From: Maricaulis sp048268525
Lineage (GTDB): Bacteria; Pseudomonadota; Alphaproteobacteria; Caulobacterales; Maricaulaceae
DNA: 64,000 nt
Assembly (NCBI RefSeq): GCF_048268525.1
Contig: NZ_JBLWVH010000010.1
Span: forward strand, 27,871 to 91,870
Direction: 5' to 3'
The notes beneath the pieces were generated by a model. That model was not told the DNA's origin and made no database searches. It saw only the letters and a program-made list of their open reading frames with translations. Made by a program: the position numbers and the translations under genes. Shown here in pieces: positions 62,361 through 64,000 of this stretch (position 1 is the stretch's first letter; every line of letters begins with the position of its first letter).

Positions 62361-63596
62361 CTAGGCGGCCTTGTGCATGCGATAGAGGTCGACCATCGAC
62401 AATGATTGCGATGGTGCGGGTGTCGCACGGTCGGCAACCACGGACTGCCCGGAAAAGAATCGGACGCCGCTTGCCATCGCGGCCTTGAGAACCAGCAGGT
62501 CGCGCACGTCGTGGAGATAGGTACCAGCCTTGAGCTCCGCGGCGGCTTTCACCATCTGGTTCAGGGCCCGGGCATCATGGTCCATCATGCCTTCGGAATT
62601 GGCATTGGTCGGCGGTGGGCAGGCACAGGAGAACAGGCTGACGCCCTTGCCGGCGTAATCGTCCAGCTCACACTCGCCAAACGGGATTTCAGCCATCAGG
62701 CCGACGCCTAGCGGTGCCAGTGCGGCCAAGGCTTCGGCCTGCAGGCGTGGCTGGTCGCTGAGTCCGTCAATACGGACCAGCAAGGATTTCCGCAATGGGA
62801 CTGGCAGACGCTCGATGGCGCCTGTCAGAGCGGCGCGCTGGTCGCGATCCCTCCAGCTGTCGGCATGAAGGCCAACACGCAGGGTCATGCGTTTTTGCTT
62901 GCGGACCAGGGCCGTGATCATTTCGATAGCCGCGTTGATGGCGCACTGGTCCAGATCGAATTGCCGGGCGGTCGACATTCGCGTCGCGATGGCGCGTCTT
63001 CCCTCCAGGGCGCGACCGCCGATAACGACCTTGGCCAGGCAGGCATTCGCGGCCAGCAATTGTCGCTGCGCGTCCCACAGCGGGCGGTACTGCGCGATCA
63101 CGCTTTCCTCTTCGCACTCCGAAACGGGTCGGGATCGGGGCAGGGGGATATTGTCCTCATCCGGCGCAGACCGGGGTGGCGGGGACGGTACGGGCGGCTT
63201 CGCAGGGGAGGCCGTCGAGGCGGCGAGTTGCGAAATCTCGCTGGCATTGACACGTGAAGCTTGCGTTTCGATCGCCATCGCCTTGGTTTCCGGACTGCCA
63301 AGGAAAAAGGCCATCAATGCGTTACCGAGTTCGGCCAGGAAGGCAGCTGGATCGTCAGGCGGGCTCGCGAACAGGACCAGAAACCCCTCCTCGCAGGGGA
63401 TCACGGCGTCGTCGTCATGCAAACGCCTGGACAGGAATTGCTGCCCCGCCGTCATGATTTTCTTTCTCGCGGAAGGCCAGTTCTCCCCGGCTTGCTCGCG
63501 AACCGCATCCAGATTGAGCAATCGGAACTGGCCGGCATCAATGCGTTCGCCGCGAGCGAGGGCCCGGCGGATGAAGGATTTCAGGTCGGCAGTCAT
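62361..63596 (-). CDS. Protein resembling a catalytically dead GGDEF-EAL
   Basis: A 411-residue protein. Residues about 20-95 read like a GGDEF domain in layout (LLNLDAVREQAGENWPSARK, then DDDAVIPCEEGFLVLF) with the active motif replaced by CEEGF. A Pro/Ser-rich linker (about 120-160) leads to a region from 170 on that resembles a TIM-barrel EAL domain: LRVGLHADSW, VRIDGLSDQPRLQAEALAAL, GVGLMAEIPFG and the closing LVLKAAMASGVRFFSGQSV. No EAL triad or metal-binding residues are present. I infer a former c-di-GMP enzyme now acting as a sensor or scaffold; a structural search would decide. Confidence 0.6.
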   Translation of the reverse strand: MTADLKSFIRRALARGERIDAGQFRLLNLDAVREQAGENWPSARKKIMTAGQQFLSRRLHDDDAVIPCEEGFLVLFASPPDDPAAFLAELGNALMAFFLGSPETKAMAIETQASRVNASEISQLAASTASPAKPPVPSPPPRSAPDEDNIPLPRSRPVSECEEESVIAQYRPLWDAQRQLLAANACLAKVVIGGRALEGRRAIATRMSTARQFDLDQCAINAAIEMITALVRKQKRMTLRVGLHADSWRDRDQRAALTGAIERLPVPLRKSLLVRIDGLSDQPRLQAEALAALAPLGVGLMAEIPFGECELDDYAGKGVSLFSCACPPPTNANSEGMMDHDARALNQMVKAAAELKAGTYLHDVRDLLVLKAAMASGVRFFSGQSVVADRATPAPSQSLSMVDLYRMHKAA

Positions 63597-63719
63597 CTAG
63601 TCTCGATCAGCAATCGTCTCGGCAGCAGGCGTCCTGATCAAGGTGGCGTGCAATGCTTAAGGCTCAATTGACCACGCTGCGCGCAGCGGCCCCCCTCGGT
63701 CGGCAAGCACAAGAGGCGC

Positions 63720-63748
63720 TTGCGCAGCCTCCAAACCCACGCCATAAC
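63720..63748 (+). promoter_or_regulatory. Promoter of tRNA-Leu with GC-rich discriminator
   Basis: TTGCGC at 63720-63725 and CATAAC at 63743-63748 are separated by 17 bases and followed by GCGCGC, a GC-rich discriminator typical of stringently controlled stable RNA promoters. The tRNA 5' end is 13 bases downstream of the -10. Confidence 0.55.
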
Positions 63749-63761
63749 GCGCGCCCGACAT

Positions 63762-63846
63762 GCGGATGTGGCGGAACTGGTAGACGCGCCAGATTTAGGT
63801 TCTGGTGCCGCGAGGCGTGGGGGTTCGAGTCCCTCCATCCGCACCA
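63762..63846 (+). tRNA. tRNA-Leu (anticodon UAG)
   Basis: An 85-base class II tRNA ending in an encoded CCA. The acceptor stem GCGGATG pairs with CATCCGC, the anticodon stem CCAGA/TCTGG encloses loop TTTAGGT with anticodon TAG at 63796-63798, a variable arm is present, and the T arm contains GGTTCGAGTCC. It decodes CUN leucine codons. Confidence 0.97.
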
Positions 63847-63962
63847 TCCGGGGCTTGTGGGTCCCGGGTCGCAGTGCCGTCTGCGCGGCCTGGGCGTGCC
63901 GCACGAGCGCGTCGATATCCCACGGACTATGTGCTGCAATGTGCCCCAACCGCTCCACAGCG

Positions 63963-63991
63963 TTGCACGGTCCGAATCCCCGTGACATAAC
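63963..63991 (+). promoter_or_regulatory. Second copy of the stable-RNA promoter architecture
   Basis: TTGCAC at 63963-63968, 17 bases, CATAAC at 63986-63991, then GCGCGC. The 12-mer CATAACGCGCGC (63986-63997) is identical to 63743-63754. The product would start just beyond the window end. Between the tRNA and this point I see no gene. Confidence 0.45.
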
Positions 63992-64000
63992 GCGCGCTCG

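Noticed and set aside
1..64000. Mobile elements, CRISPR arrays or defence systems
   Set aside because: No transposase, integrase, repeat array, toxin-antitoxin pair or restriction enzyme was recognised; the gene order looks like conserved chromosomal core.

Overview
The window is a 64 kb piece of an alphaproteobacterial chromosome with high GC, dense gene packing and almost only vertical, housekeeping-type genes. The gene content points to the stalked/prosthecate Caulobacterales-Maricaulales-Hyphomonadaceae group, with a Maricaulis-like organism my best guess: an alphaproteobacterial RNase E ending in a GWW motif, a bactofilin/M23 peptidase pair, an IscR-headed suf operon with SufT, and a malic enzyme-phosphotransacetylase fusion. 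The species call is inference from gene content, not from a database search. I see no insertion sequence, prophage, CRISPR array, integrase or rRNA.

Layout. 1-6.4 kb: 3' end of clpA with a strong terminator, a membrane-anchored AraC regulator, a DUF2306 membrane protein convergent with an XRE-2TM regulator, recQ and a small membrane protein. 6.4-12.3 kb (minus strand): HIT protein, FemAB-like acetyltransferase, BepA-like M48 protease and rne. 12.3-17.8 kb (plus): a 476-base gap containing the rne leader, then a periplasmic amidase, penicillin-binding protein 1A, and prfB, which needs a programmed +1 frameshift to be read. 17.8-23.4 kb (minus): a winged-helix regulator with a membrane partner, an acyltransferase behind a perfect 13-bp inverted repeat, bactofilin plus M23 peptidase, a DUF455 protein and a peroxiredoxin. 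23.5-30.2 kb: a large AsmA-like protein, tyrS, anmK and an alpha/beta hydrolase.

30.3-39.8 kb is the Fe-S cluster assembly operon: a near-consensus type 1 IscR box, iscR, a class I cysteine desulfurase, sufB, three non-suf genes (membrane-anchored protein, cupin, lipoprotein), sufC, sufD, sufS, sufT, sufA and a glutathione S-transferase. 39.8-55.6 kb (minus): diguanylate cyclase, DEAD-box helicase, an export-targeted cluster of two paired amidohydrolases (one of which has lost all metal ligands I can align) and an M14 peptidase, parE, a large autotransporter, and glnA with glnB. 55.7-64 kb: nnr, maeB, a small secreted protein, a MATE transporter, a TPMT-like methyltransferase, a protein that reads as a catalytically dead GGDEF-EAL relative, and tRNA-Leu(UAG) behind a promoter whose architecture is repeated at the very end of the window.

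No single novel defence or mobile system stands out. The most interesting features are the catalytic/pseudoenzyme amidohydrolase pair, the interrupted two-desulfurase suf operon, the palindrome in front of the acyltransferase, the degenerate GGDEF-EAL protein, and the prfB frameshift. Motif positions are given as residue ranges or short motifs; similarity calls rest on recognition of family signatures, without alignment software.
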